A stretch of 64,000 bases of DNA from Dipteronia dyeriana (taxonomy: Eukaryota > Streptophyta > Magnoliopsida > Sapindales > Sapindaceae), in the NCBI GenBank assembly GCA_032871835.1, contig CM065300.1, positions 10,001-74,000 of the forward strand, written 5' to 3'. This document shows positions 10,806 to 22,771 of this stretch, piece by piece. Within the stretch, counting starts at the first letter, position 1; each line of letters opens with the position of its first letter. Both the position numbers and the translations under genes were made by a program. The notes under the pieces are model-generated. The model did not search any database, was not told where the DNA came from, and worked only from the letters and a program-made list of their open reading frames with translations.

Positions 10806-11735
10806 TTAGATGTAGATGATGTAGAAGATGATGATGATGTAGATGTAGATGTAGATGTTGTAGATGCAAATGTATAGGTAGATGTAGACGTTGTAGATGT
10901 AGATGTAGATGTATAATATTAGAAGTAGATGTATAAAATTATATTAAAAGTAGAAGTATAATGTTAGAGATAGATGTATAGTATTTTATTAGAAGTAGAA
11001 GTAGAATTATAATATTTGTAGTATAATATTAGAAATAGAAGTATAATATTAGAAGTAGAAGCATAATATTAAAGTATAATATTAGAGGTAGATGTATAAT
11101 ATTATATTAGAAATGGAAGTATAATATTAGAATTCGATGTATAAAGTAGATGTATAATATTAGTAGTAGAAGTATAATATTAGATGTAGAAGTAGATGCA
11201 TAATATTATATTAGGAGTAGATGTATAATATTAGAAGTAGAAGAAAAATATTAAAAGTAGATGTCTAATTTTAAAGTTTATTATTAGAACTAGAAGTTTA
11301 ATATTAGAAGTAAATATATAATATTATAGTAGAAGTAGATGTATAATATTAGAAGTAGAAATATAATATTAGATGCAGGTGTATAGTATTAGAAGTAGAT
11401 GTACAGTATTAGAAACATATGTATAATATTAAAAGTAAATGTATAAAGTAGATTTATAATATTATATCGGAAGTAGATGTATAATATTAGAAGTAGAAGT
11501 AGAAGTAGAAGTAGAAGTAGAAGTATTATATTAGAAGTAGATGTATAATATTAAAAGTAGATATATAATATTAGAGGTAGATGTATAAAGTAGATGTATA
11601 ATAATATTAGAAGTAGAAGTTTAATATTAGAAATAGATGTATAATATTAGAAGTAGATGTATAAAGTAGATATATAATATTATATTAGAAGTAGATGTAT
11701 AATATTAAAAGTGGAAGTATAATATTCGTTGGGGG
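10805..11735 (+). repeat. GATGTA tract and ATATTAGAAG-type minisatellite block 2
   Basis: A short GATGTA tract (10,805-10,915) passes into the same TATAATATTAGAAG family as 5,870-7,920. This is the start of the second direct copy of the array/CTTGC block in the left arm. Confidence 0.85.
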
Positions 11736-11869
11736 TAACTTTCTTTCCTTTTACTATTCTTTATTTTACTTTTTTAAAATTGTTTTTTAAGGTTGGGAGC
11801 GGGAGCAATGCGGTAACTTTCTTTTACTTTACTTTTGTATATTTTACATTTTAAAATTGTTTTTTTATG
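11735..11869 (+). repeat. GGGAGCGGG-type unit split by the hAT insertion
   Basis: One or two 75-110 bp units (AAGGTTGGGAGCGGGAGC core, GTAACTTTC spacer). The last unit is broken after ATGCTTGGAAG by the hAT element and resumes at 13,302. Unbroken relatives are at 6,690-6,815 and, inverted, at about 50,830-51,060. Confidence 0.75.
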
Positions 11870-11877
11870 CTTGGAAG

Positions 11878-13301
11878 TAGTGGTGTAAAAATGGGCCGGC
11901 CTTTGACAGGACGGTCCGGCCGGCCCAGGAAGTTCACTGGCCGTTCTGGGAACGGCCCGTGAAGGAAGAGAGCCAGGCCGCGGCCTGGCCTGGCCCTGAA
12001 CAGGCCGCGTGCCTGGCCGCTGGGAGGAGTCCCGGCAGGCCGGCCCGCCTGGCACTCCAATCCGGTGTGCAAGGCCTTTCGGACCAATCCGCCGGTCCGT
12101 TCGGCCCAATTTTTTTTATTTTTATTTTTTTTTTTTCAAAAATCCTCGAACGGCTGGAATTGATTTCTAGCCGTTGGAGGAAACAAAAATTACCAAAACC
12201 CCCTCTAAAATCTTTTAAATTACATTTTGACCCACAAATCAAATTTTTCTATAAATACTTCCATCCATTTCATTTCCCATCAACTCTCTCTATCATTCTT
12301 TTAATCTCATTCACTCAAATCTCAATCTCTAATATATTCTCCAATTCTCTAAACTTTTTCATTCAATTTGGTTATTACTCTCTCTACAAAATTCTCTACG
12401 TTTTCCACCAACACACCAAATTTTAAAGGTACAATTTTGTTATTACTTTTGGTCTAACATATTCTCATAGTAAATTTATATGTTTATGTTTAGATTTGAG
12501 TTATTTAATGAAAACATTATCTATTTAGTTATTTAGTTTATCAATTTTTGCGCTTTAATGTTAATATTATTTGTTTAGTTTATTAAGATTTTTAAGTTTA
12601 GTAGTAATTTTAATATTTGTTATTAATAAATTTAGAAAGTTAATTTGTATTACTGAAATTACTTTTTTTAATAAGTAAATGATGAATGTTAAGTGTAGTA
12701 ATTACGTTTGATATTGTTTTTTGCATAAATTATATTTTTACATATGTATTTATTATTTATTGTAAGTTGTAAAACGGTTGCACTCTTTTTACCTTACCAA
12801 GTTTTTATCCCGCTGAGTTTTTCTTGGTAAGGTTTTAATGAGGCAATCATGTAGATATGTATTATTGAATTCCATAAGTGAAAAGTGAAAAATAAATAAA
12901 TAATTAAAAAATTGTTCGTTCTCTTTATTCATTTCAAATCCTAATAATTGTTCGTTCTCTTCATTCATTTTAAATTCTAAACCCGTAACCATAAACTATA
13001 AATCCTAAACCCTATACCCTAAATCCAAAAAAACGTAATTTGGAAAAAAAATTGGACCAAAAAATTAACCTGCCGGACCAGGCCTGCCTGGCCCGCCAGA
13101 GGGGCCGGGTGGGCCGGCCTGGCACGGCACACCTGAGGCAAGCCGGCGTGCCGTGCGGGGCTTGCTTCTCCGGAAACAGGCCGGGCTGAGCCGGGCCTGC
13201 CAGCTACACCGTCGCTTGTCAGGCCCAGCCAGGCCTGTTTCCAGAAATGGACTAGCCAGGCCGTCCCTAATGGGCCGGGCCAGTCCATTTTTACACCACT
13301 A
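11878..13301. mobile_element. Non-autonomous hAT-like DNA transposon (1,424 bp)
   Basis: The ends are TAGTGGTGTAAAAATGG and its inverted counterpart CCATTTTTACACCACTA. They are flanked by perfect 8-bp target duplications CTTGGAAG at 11,870-11,877 and 13,302-13,309. GGGCCGG/GGCCCGCC-rich subterminal zones follow each end. The interior has a TATAAAT box at 12,250 followed by a C/T-rich leader-like stretch, as in a transposase promoter, but no transposase frame. It appears to be a deletion derivative that kept the 5' regulatory region. Two unoccupied sites exist in the window (near 6,713-6,723 and, inverted, near 50,927-50,937), so this is a recent insertion relative to the duplications. Confidence 0.92.
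12245..12262 (+). promoter_or_regulatory. TATA-box-like promoter inside the hAT element
   Basis: TATAAAT at about 12,250-12,256 is followed by a pyrimidine-rich, CTCTCTC-containing stretch typical of plant transcript leaders. No intact coding sequence follows. This is consistent with a leftover transposase promoter. Confidence 0.4.
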
Positions 13302-15200
13302 CTTGGAAGCGAGAGCAAGAGTGGTAGCGAAAACATTGAGGTAACTTACTTCTACTTTCTATCATTATATTTTTTTTTAAATTGTTTTTTAAGTTGAGAA
13401 GTTGGATTGGAGCAGGAAAGAGAGTTGGAGCAGGATAATATTAGAAGTATTTGTATTATATTAGAAGTCGAAATAGAATATTAAAAGTATAACATTAGAC
13501 TTGAAATATAATATTTGAAGTAGATGTATAATATTTGAGGTAAAATTATAATATTAGATGTATAATATTATATTAGAAGTAGATGTATAGTATTAGAAGT
13601 ATATGTATAGTATTAGATTTATAATATTATAGGTAGATGTATAATATTATATTAGAAGTATAATATTAGAAGTAGATGTATAATATTATATGTAGATGTA
13701 TAAAGTAGATATAATATTATATTAAAAGTAGAAGTATAATATTAGAGATAGATGTATAAAGTAGATGTATAATATTATATTAGAAGTAGATGTAGAAGTA
13801 TAGTAATAGAAGTAGAAGTATAATATTAGATTTATAATATTAGAAGTAGATGTATAATATTATATTAAAAGCAGATGTATAATATTAGAAGTTGAAGTAT
13901 TATATTAGAGGTTAAAGTATAAAGTAGATGTATAATATTAAAAGTATAATGTTAGATGTAGATGTATAATAGTAGAATTAGAAGTAGAAGAAGTAGAATA
14001 TTAATAGTAGATGTATAATATAAGAAGTAGAAGTATAATATTTGAGGTAGATGTATAAATTAGATGTATAATATTATATTAGAAGTAAATGTATAATATT
14101 GAAAGTAGAAGTAGAAGTATAAGTATAATATTAAAAGTAAAATTATTTAGAAGTAGATGTAAAATATTAGAAGTAGAAGTAGAAGTATAATATTAAATGT
14201 AGATGTATAAAGTAGATGTATAATATTATATTACATGGAGATGTATACTATTAGAAGTATAATATTAAAAGTAAAATTATAATATTAGAAGTAGATGCAT
14301 AATATTATAGTGTAATATTAGGTAGGGTTACTTTCTTTCATTTTATTTACCTTTATTTTACTTTTTATAATAAGGTTGTGAGCGGGAGTGTTGCCAATTG
14401 TTTTTGTAACTTTATTTTACTTTACTTTTGTTTTACGTTTTTAAATTGTTTTTTTTTTTAAGTTTGGGAGCGGGAGCGGAAGCATTGAGGTAACTTACTT
14501 TTTTTTTTTTTTAATTTTTTTTTTTTTTAAGCTGGAAAGTTGGAGATGGAGCAGGAAAAGGTGCGGAAGCGCTGTTTTAACCTTCAATATTTTAAATTGT
14601 TTTTATGCTAGGGAGCTGGAGTTGAAGCGGGAGCTTTGAGGTAATTTTTTTAAAAAAACTTTGGTCTCTTTTATTTTACCTCTTTTGAATTTGTTTTCCA
14701 TGATAGGATGTTGGTGCGGGAGAGGGAGAGTGAGAGGGAGTGAGAGTGGGAGTGCTGAGGTAATTTTTTTTTTTTACGTTATTTTTTTTTACATTTTCAA
14801 ATTTGTTTTTTAAACTAGGAGGTGGGAGCGGGAGTGGGAACGAAAACGCTGAGGTAACTTTCTTTCTATTTACTTTATTTTATTTAACTTGTTCAAAATT
14901 ATTTTTTAAGATTGAGAGCGAGAGTGGGAGTGCTGCGGTAACTTTATTTAACTTTAATTTCATTTACTTTTTCTTTAAAAATGTTTTTTAAGCTCGGGAA
15001 CGGGAGCAGAAACGGTAGCAAAAATGTTGAAGTAATTATCTTTTACTTTACTTTATTTTATTTTACGTTTTTAATTTTTTTAATAAAATATTTTTTAAGT
15101 CTGGGAGCGATAACAAAAACGTTGAGGTAACTTTTTTTTATTTTACTTTATTTTTTTATAATTTATTAAATTGTTTTTAAAGCTACGGAGCTGGAGCGGT
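13302..15200 (+). repeat. Minisatellite and GGGAGCGGG-type block, second copy
   Basis: After the target duplication the interrupted unit resumes (CGAGAGCAAGAGTGG). 13,425-14,325 is ATATTAGAAG-type minisatellite and 14,325-15,200 is GGGAGCGGG/T-rich units. The order matches 6,815-8,720, supporting a direct duplication within the left arm. Confidence 0.85.
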
Positions 15201-15720
15201 AGCAGGAAAGGGATTAGGAATTGCATTGCCGTTGGCATTAGGATTGAGATTAGGATTGTTTGCACTAGGATTAGGATTAGGGTTGTTTGGGACTGGGATA
15301 TGTATCGGGATTGTTTGCATCGAACGGGAGCGGGAGCTGGAGCTAGAGTTGGGGAACTGTTTTTGTTCTATTCACTTCTTATTACTCTTTTTGTTTACTT
15401 TTTTAAATATTTCTAGTACGATCAATTTCAGGTGTAGGAGTACTTAAATTGAGCACTTTATCCATATGAACTTGTTAAGTTAAATACTACTATTCGGGAT
15501 AGGAAATCTCTAACCGTAGAACCAATTTTTGTTTATGTTTATTATGGAGTCAAGAGTATGTTTATTGTTGAGTCTTTGGTACATATTCTAGTGGTATAGT
15601 TATTATAGTATTTCTCAGCTTTGCAACGGTTGACACTTGACAGTAGTATTTTTGAAGAGTAGGGGTTGGAGTAGGATTTGTAGGAGCTGGAGCTGGAGCA
15701 TGAGGATTAGCAGGATGATT
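15200..15720 (+). repeat. AGGATTAGG repeats and M module copy
   Basis: 15,205-15,300 has imperfect AGGATTAGG repeats, including GGGATTAGGAATTGCATTG at 15,210, which is the empty site of the MITE present at 47,948 in the right arm. 15,410-15,650 is an M module (GGTGTAGGAGTACTTAAATT..., GAACTTG|TTAAGTTAAA, AACCAATT..., TTTCTCAGCTTTGCAACG). No gene is seen. Confidence 0.75.
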
Positions 15721-16895
15721 AGATTGCTTGCTTGTTTGTTTATTTTGTGTGTATTTTAATTTTATTTAATGTGTGTTCCTTGCTTGCCTGCTTACTTTTT
15801 CTGTGTATTTTATTTTTATTTAGTGTTTTTGTGTATTTTATTTTTATTTAGTGTTTGTGTGTTTTTGTGTTTTGTTTGCTTGCTTTCTTATTTATTGTGT
15901 ATTTTGTTGGTGTGCAGGCTTGTTTTGTGGGTGTGTTTATTTTAATTTTATTTATTGTGTGTATTTTGTTTGCTTGCAGCAAGCAAACTCGTTTATTGTG
16001 TGTTTTATTTTTGTTTATTGTGTGCGTTTTGCTTTCTTGCTTATTTATTGTGTGTTTTGCTACTTGCTAGTTAGCTTGCTTATTTATTGCATGTGTCTGT
16101 GTATTATATTATTTTTTTTATTGTGTATGTTTTGCTTGCTTACTTTCTTCCTTGCTTTATTGTTTATATGCGTATATTTCTTACTTGCTTTTGTGTGTGT
16201 GTGCGTTTGCTATTTATTGTGTATATTTTGCTTGTTTGCTTTCTTGTGTGTGTTTGTGTGCGCTTGTTATTTATTGTGTCGACTAGCTTGCTTGTTTGCT
16301 TGTTTTGTTTGTGTTTATTTTGCTTGCTTGCTTTTGTGTTGACGCTTGTTATTATTGTGTGTATTTTGCTTGATTACTTAAGTGTGTGCTTGTTATTTAT
16401 TATGTATTTTGCTTATTTGCTTGTATGTGTGCACTTGTTGTTTACCGTGTGTGTTGCTTACTTGCTTGCGTATTGTGTGTGTATCTTGCTTGCTTACTTC
16501 TCTATTGTGTGTATGTGTTTTATTTTTTCACTTGCTTATTGTGTGTATCTTGTTTGCTTTTTTTGTGTTTAATTTTTTGCTTACTTATTGTGTGTGTGTG
16601 TGTATCTTGCTTGCTTACTTGTGTGTGGGCGCTTGTTATTTATTGTGTTCGTGTGTTTTATTTTTTTGCTTGTTTGCTTGCTTATTGTGTGTATCTTGCT
16701 TGCTTACTTATTATGTATGTGTATCTTGCTTGCTTATTGTGTGTGCGAATGTGTGTATATCGTGCTTGTTTGCTTATTATGTTTGTGTGTATATCTTGTT
16801 TGTTTGCTTTCGTGCCTTTCTTGCTTTCTTATTGTGTGTGTATCTTGTTTGCTTGCTTGCTTATTGTTAGTTACTCTGTGTGTGCGTGCATGGTT
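15720..16895 (+). repeat. CTTGCTTG/TGTGTATTTTG array, block 2
   Basis: Same family as 8,930-10,255 and in the same orientation, ending ATGGTTAGCATGAGCAATAA. Long Cys/Leu-rich frames (up to 190 codons) are artefacts of the repeat. The mirrored counterpart is 46,290-47,400. Confidence 0.9.
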
Positions 16896-17577
16896 AGCAT
16901 GAGCAATAACAGGATTAGGATTAACTATATTAGCAAGAGTTGGATTGGCACTCGTTAGAACTGGGGAAGTGTTTTTGTCATTTTCACTTTCTGATTACTC
17001 TTTTCTGTTTATTTTTTCTAACATTTCTAGTATTGTCAAATTCAGGAGCAAGAGCAAGAGTACATGAATTGAGCACTTTGTCCGCATGGACTTGGTAAGT
17101 TAAATACTTCTGTTTGAGGTAGGAAATCTCTGACCGTAGAACCAAATATTTTATATGTTTATTGTGGAGTAAAACATATGTTTATTGTTGAGCCAAGCTT
17201 TTGGTACACATTCTAGTGGTATAGTTATTATAGGATTTCTTAGCTTTGCAATGCTTGACACATGACAGGTATAGTGGTAGGAATATGAGTAGGAGTAAGA
17301 GTTTGATTTGTAGGAGCAGGATTCGGAGCTAAAGCTGGAGCTGGATCAAGAGCAGTATGATTAGCAGGATGAGTAGGATGAGCATTAACATTAGGATTAG
17401 GATTAGGATTAAGATTAACATTAAGGTTCAGATTAGGATTATGATTAGGATTAGAATAATATGATTGTTTGCCTTATGATTAGGATATTGGGATTATTTG
17501 CACTAGGATTAAGATTGTTATGATTTGAATTAGGATTAGGATTAGGATTAGGATTAGGATTAAGATAAAGATTGTTT
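16895..17577 (+). repeat. M module copy and AGGATTAGG repeats
   Basis: 17,030-17,275 is the most regular M module: TTCTAGTATTGTCAAATTCAG, then GAGCAAGAGCAAGAGTACAT, then GCATGGACTTG|GTAAGTTAAA, then the AACCAAATA and TTTCTTAGCTTTGCAATG elements. 17,380-17,575 is made of AGGATTAGG repeats that lead into the TTA-site transposon. Confidence 0.75.
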
Positions 17578-18530
17578 GGCCCCTTTTGGTGCATGTGATA
17601 GTATAGGAATATTTTTACTGGATTGGATGAGATTAATTTTAATGTTATCTTGTTTTTGGTGTAATATAGGATAAGATTAAAAATAGAGTAATCTTGCGTT
17701 TGGTGTAACTTGGGATATGATTAAAAATAGATTATATTTTTTTTTTTTATCAGATATGATGCAAATACTTTACCATAACCCATCAATTTTGTTTTCTTCT
17801 TTCATTCCTCATTTTTTCTTCCTCGTCTTCTTCTTCTCTCTTCTCCTTCTCCTTCTCCTTCTCCATGACAATAATATTGTCATCCAAGCACTTGGGTGGT
17901 TCGTAATCAAGATTTCTTTCAAGCCATTTCTCAAGTTATATTATTAATTTATCAAAGAAAATTTGTTTGATTTGGGTGTTGGTTTAGTTAATTGACTTGG
18001 GTGTTTGTGTAATCGATAGAATTGGATACTCTGTTCTCGTTTTTCATTTCTTTTTTGACTTGGGTGTTTGTGTAATCGATAGAATTGGATACTCTGTTCT
18101 CGTTTTTCATTTCTTTTACCTCCCTTGTTTTGGCCTTGTTTTTGGTTGTGTTGTAATCTGTTTCTTGCTTTTCTTGTGAGGCATCTTATGTTTGTGTTGT
18201 TTTGATGGGTGCTTCTTGGCTTGACTTGGTGCATCTTACCTTTTTTTTTTTAAATCGATTGAATTTGGTAGTTGATTCACAAGCAATTGGGAGAAGGAGA
18301 AGAAGAAGATGATGCAGTTTCAATGAAGAAGAAAAGGATGATGAGACAAAGGACAAAGAGATGGGATTCAAATGAATCCCATCATTTTGGTTAGGATTGT
18401 TTTATCCCATTTTGATGGGATAAAAGCATTGTTATGATTAATTTGAATCCTATCCTATCGACGAGCCAAACATAGGAAAGGGACTAAAAATAATCCTTTT
18501 CCTATCCTATCCCAGTTGCCAAACGTGGCC
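17578..18530. mobile_element. PIF/Harbinger-like MITE, left-arm copy (953 bp)
   Basis: The element begins GGCCCCTTTTGGTGCATG and ends in CCAAACGTGGCC, imperfect inverted termini. It is followed by TTA; the 5' site reads TTT here but TTA in the right-arm relative, consistent with a TTA target. Internally, a 60-bp segment (GGGTGTTTGTGTAATCGATA...) is tandemly doubled at about 17,997-18,115. No transposase is encoded; open frames here are chance. The same element at the mirrored position in the right arm shows that it inserted before the arms were duplicated. Confidence 0.8.
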
Positions 18531-18660
18531 TTATGGTATTAGGATGAAGATCAAGATGTTTAGGATATTAGGATTATGATTAGGATCATCATTAACCAAA
18601 CTGTTGTCTGATTAACTTTACTGTAGATTATTTTTTTCAACACAGCTAACAATGATTATT
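18531..18660 (+). repeat. Junction stretch shared by three sites
   Basis: AGGATTATGATTAGG repeats followed by AACCAAACTGTTGTCTGATT and AACTTTACTGTAGATTATTT at about 18,596-18,640. The same stretch occurs inverted at 44,773-44,818 and at 36,317-36,362, where it marks the orientation switch. Confidence 0.75.
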
Positions 18661-19190
18661 TTAAAAGCTACAAGTAGAGGTAGAGGTAAAATAGAAGAAT
18701 AGTACGTAGAATAGTAGAGAAGTAGTAGAGTAGAAGTATAAGTAGAAGAGTATATGCAGAATAGTAAAGAAGTAGAGAAGTAGATGTAAAAATAGAAGTA
18801 GAAGTAATAATAGAATAGTAGTACTAGAGCAGATGTAGAATAGTAGAATAGTGGAATAGTGGAATAGTGGAAGTGGCAGTGGAAGTGGAATAGTAGAAGT
18901 AAAGTAGAATATTAGAAGTAGAATATTAGAGAAGTAGATTATTAGATGTAGACTATTAGAATTAGAAGTAGAATACTAGAAGTAAAAGTAGAAGTAGATT
19001 ATTAGAAGAGTAGAAGATTAGAAGCAGAATAGTAGAAGTAGAAGTAGAAGTAGAAGTAGAATATTAGAAGTAGAAGTTGAAGTAGAATAGTAGAATATTT
19101 GAAGTATTAGAAAAAGTATAATAAATAGAAGTAGAAGTAGAAGTAAAATAGGTAGATGTAGAAGTAGAATTAGAATATGCAGAAGTAGTT
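18660..19190 (+). repeat. GTAGAA-type microsatellite array
   Basis: Imperfect GTAGAA/AGTAGAAT repeats with short GGAATAGT variants. The mirrored CTACTT array is 44,225-44,720. No coding potential. Confidence 0.88.
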
Positions 19191-21900
19191 CGGGAGCAGG
19201 AGCAGTAGGGAAGTGTTGAGGTAACTTTCTTTTATTTTAATTTTTTTAATTGTTTTTTAAGTTGGGAAGCTAGAGTGAGCGAGAAAGGGAGCGGAAGCGT
19301 TACGTTAACTTATTTTATTTTATTTTATTTTTAAATTGTTTTGTAAGCTGGGTAGTTAGAGCGCTGAGGTAATTTTCTTTTACTTTGTTCTCTTTTATTT
19401 TATTTTCTTTTATTTTACCTTTTTAATTTTAAAAAATATATATTTTAAGATAGGAAGCTGACACAGGAGCTGGAGTGGGAGCGGGAACGTTGATGTATCT
19501 TTATTTTACTTTACTTTCTATATTTTTACTTTTTAAAATTGTTTTATAAGTTCGGGAGCGGGAGTTGAAGTGTTGATGTAACTTTTTTTTTTACTTTACT
19601 TTCTTTTCTTTTATTTTATTTTTAATTATTTTTTAAGTTGGGGAGCTGGAGCGGGAGTGAGAAAGGTAACGAAAGCGCTGATGTAACTTTCTCTAACTTT
19701 ATTATTTTTTTATTTTTTTAACTTGTGTTTTAAGTTGGGGAGTTTGTGCAAGAGCGGGTAAAAGAGAGAACGAGAGCGAGATCGCTGAGGTAACTTTCTT
19801 TTACTTTACTTTATATTATTTTTCTAAAATTATTTTTATGCCATTGAGCGGGAGCAGGAGCGGGAACGGAAACACTAAGGTAACTTTCTTTCAGTTTACT
19901 TTATTTTATTTTAATTTGTTGAATTCTTTTTTAAGCAATGGAGCTGGAGCATAACCGTCCTACTCCGGTTACGGTTACGGTTACGGTTACAATTACAATT
20001 ACGATTACGATTAGGTCTTTCCACGGAACCAAAACCGAAACCGGAACCGGAACTGGAACCATAACCGGTAGTTTGTAATCGAAACCTAACCGTGGACACC
20101 TCTAGCGTGTGTGGATGTGTGTGTTTTATTGTGTGTTTATTTTATTTATTGTGTGTTTGGTTGTTTATATTTATAATGTGATTTTGTTTATTTTTAGTGC
20201 ATGCGTGAAATAATTTTCTTTTACTTTTCTTTCTTTAATTTTACTATTTCTGAATTGTTTTTTATGGTAGGGAGCGGGAGCGTTGTGGTAACTTTCTTTT
20301 ACTTTATTTTATTTAACATTTTTTAAAAATGTGTTTTAATCTAGGAAGTAGGGGTAGGTGTGTTGAGGTAATTTTCTTATACCTTATTTTCATTTATTTT
20401 ACTTTTTTAAAATTGTTTTTTAGGCTCAGGAACGGGAGCGAGAGTAAGAGTGGGATAGGGAGTGGGAGTGGGAGCGGTTGCGGAAGCGGAAGCGGAAGCG
20501 TGGAGGTAACTTTCTTTTACTTTACTTTCTTTTATTTTAATTTTTTAAGCTATGGAGCTGGAGAGGAAGCGCTGAGGTAACTTTCTTTTACTTTATTTTA
20601 TTTAATTTTTTTAAAATTGGTTTTTAAGCTAGGGAGCTGGAGCTCGAGATGGAGCCGGAGCTGGGGTTGGGGCACTGAGGTGACTTTCTTTTACTTCGTT
20701 CTCTTTTATTTTACTAGTTTATTTTTTTTTTAATTTTTTTATAGCTAGGAAGTTGTCACAGGAGCAAGAGCGTTGTAGTAACTTTCAATTATTTTACTTT
20801 ATTTTATTTTACCTTTCTAAAATTGATTTTTATACTATGCAGCGGGAGCGGGAGAGGGAGGGGGAATGGAAGCACTGAGGTAACTTTATTTCACTTTACT
20901 TTAATTTATTTTACTTTTTTAAAATTATTTTTTAAGATGGGGAGCGGGAGCGCTACAGGAACTTCCTTTTAATTTATTTTCTTTTATTTTACTTTTTAAA
21001 AAATATATTTTTAAGCTAGGATACTAGCGCGGGAGTTGGGGCGGGAGCATTGAGGTAATTTTATTTTACTTATCTTTCTTTAATTTTACTTTTTAAAAAT
21101 TGTTTTTTAAGCTCAGGAGCAGGATCATGAGCAGAAGCGTTTAGGTAACTTCCTTTTATTTTATTTTATTTTATATTAAATTGTTTTTTTATTTTAGGGA
21201 GCAGAAGCATAAGCGGGAACATTGATGTGATTTTCTTTTACTTTGTTCTATTTTAATTTACTATCGTTTATTTTAATTTTTTTAAGTTAGGAAGCGGGAG
21301 TGAGAGCGTTGAGGTAACTTTTTTTTTGTTACTTTATTTTATTTTTGCTTTTTCAAAATTATTTATTAATCTCGGGAGCGGTAACGAAAGCATTTGGGAA
21401 ACTTTTTTAATTTTACTTTTTAAAATTCTTTAAGATGTGGGACTAGGGCGGAGGTGTTGGGGTAACTTTCTTTTACTTTAATTTCTTTTATTTAACTTTT
21501 TTTTAAAATGTTTTTAAGCAAGGAAGCTTGCGTGGGAGTAGGAGCGGGAGTGGGAGTAGAAGCGAGAGTGGGAACAGAACCGATGAGGTAAGTTTCTTAT
21601 AATTTACTTTTATTTTAACTTTTTAGATTGTTTTTTTATTTTGAAGAGCTGGAACAGGAGTGGGGGTGGGATCGGGAGCTTTGGGGTAACTTTTTTTTTT
21701 TAAAAAACTTTATCAAAAAAAAAATTCGAGATAGAGATCGAGAACGAAAGCGCTGAGGTAACTTTTTTTTTACTTTACTTCCTTTTATTTTACTTTTTTT
21801 TTAAAATAAGCTAGGGTGCTGATACGAGAGCAGAAGCGATGTGGTAACTTTATTTTTTATTTTTTTTTATTTTTTAAGTTAGGAAGCTAGAGCTAGAGTT
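19190..21900 (+). repeat. GGGAGCGGG/T-rich tandem units, block 3
   Basis: A long run of the 75-110 bp units. Each has a purine-rich core and GTAACTTTCTTTTACTTTA followed by T-rich DNA ending TTTTTTAAG. 20,105-20,200 is a short TGTGTTTATTT stretch. Individual units can be matched one by one with 35,640-36,314 (direct) and with 42,030-44,225 (inverted), so the order of variants is inherited rather than random. Confidence 0.87.
19951..20104. mobile_element. Truncated hAT-like terminus
   Basis: A GGTTACGGTTACGG and GAAACCGGAACCGG-rich segment ends in AACCGTGGACACCTCTA, which in reverse reads TAGAGGTGTCCACGG, a typical hAT end. The other terminus is not recognisable and there is no clear 8-bp target duplication, so this is a fragment. 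Confidence 0.5.
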
Positions 21901-22310
21901 GTTTATTTTTATTGTGTTTTTCTTTGTGTTTATTTTTATTGTGTAGGTGTGTGTTTGTGTATGTGTGTTTGTGTTTATTTGTAATGCATGCGTGCTTGAG
22001 TTACCTGCGTGCGTGCATAGCGAGCGTCTGCACGTGTGTTATGCTTGCGTGAGTGTATGTGGACGTGTGTTTATTATACTTTACTTTCATTTTTTTTTAA
22101 TTTTTTAAACTGGTTTTTAAGCTGGGGAGCTGGAGCAGGGGAATGAGTGATAGTGGGAGCGCTGAGTTAACTTTTTTTTACTTTATTTTATTTAACATTC
22201 TCAAAATTGTTTTTTAAGTTAGGGACCGAGAATGGAAGCACTTAGGTAATTTTCTTTCACATTAATTTTCTTTATTTTACTTTTTTAAAATGGTTTTTTA
22301 AGATTGAGAG
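21900..22310 (+). repeat. TGTGTTTATTT array and flanking units
   Basis: 21,900-22,075 holds TGTGTTTATTTTTATTG-type repeats with a less repetitive tail (GCATGCGTGCTTGAGTTACC). This tail is matched, inverted, at 41,870-41,935, a good anchor for arm alignment. 22,075-22,310 returns to GGGAGCGGG units. Confidence 0.8.
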
Positions 22311-22771
22311 TAGGGATGACAGCGGGTCGGGTTCGGGTGGGTTTTGTAAAATCCAAACCTTCACCTGTAAAAATTTTCCTTGCCCACGCCTGCCCTTAAA
22401 CCCGCGTAGGTAAGTGGGTTCGCAGGCGGGTTTGAACCCTCAGGTTATGACTGCACCCATACCCTCACTCGCGAACCCGCGATTTATCATTTGTAAAATT
22501 TTACATGTAATCACCTATTTGATACTTAATTGAATTAAATTTCCGTTTCTAATTTCATACTTGATGCATTACAAAACAATAATAACAATAAAAATAAAAC
22601 GACAAAAAATAATTCAATCTGCGGGTTCGTTTTTTCAACCGCATCCGCCCGTGAACTCACCGGGTTTTTTAATAAAACGGGTTCACAGGTCTGCGGGTAG
22701 TAAATTCACCATCCACAGCTGACCCTACAGGGTCGGGGTTCGGGCTGGTGCGGGTCAAATTACCATCCCTA
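22311..22771. mobile_element. Short hAT-like MITE, left-arm copy (461 bp)
   Basis: The ends are TAGGGATGACAGCGGGTCGG and ...ACCATCCCTA. The subterminal zones are rich in GGGTTCGGG and CCCGC, the centre is AT-rich. The flanking octamers ATTGAGAG and ATCGAGAT are a decayed 8-bp target duplication; the right-arm copy has flanks pointing to the same original ATTGGGAG. No coding sequence. Shared by both arms. Confidence 0.8.

Noticed and set aside
11774..12426. Pro/Arg/Gly-rich frames on both strands (102-155 codons)
   Set aside because: They are translations of the GGCCGG-rich subterminal zone of the hAT element; overlapping frames on both strands and no conserved domain.
17380..17577. AGGATTAGGATTAGG runs resembling telomere repeats
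   Set aside because: The unit is TTAGGA-like and irregular, not the plant telomere TTTAGGG, and it is mixed with GATTAAG variants.
17997..18179. Two-copy frame MGVCVIDRIGYSVLV and the minus-strand frame 17,944-18,234
   Set aside because: They arise from a 60-bp tandem doubling inside a non-coding MITE; the right-arm copy has the unit once and no matching gene.
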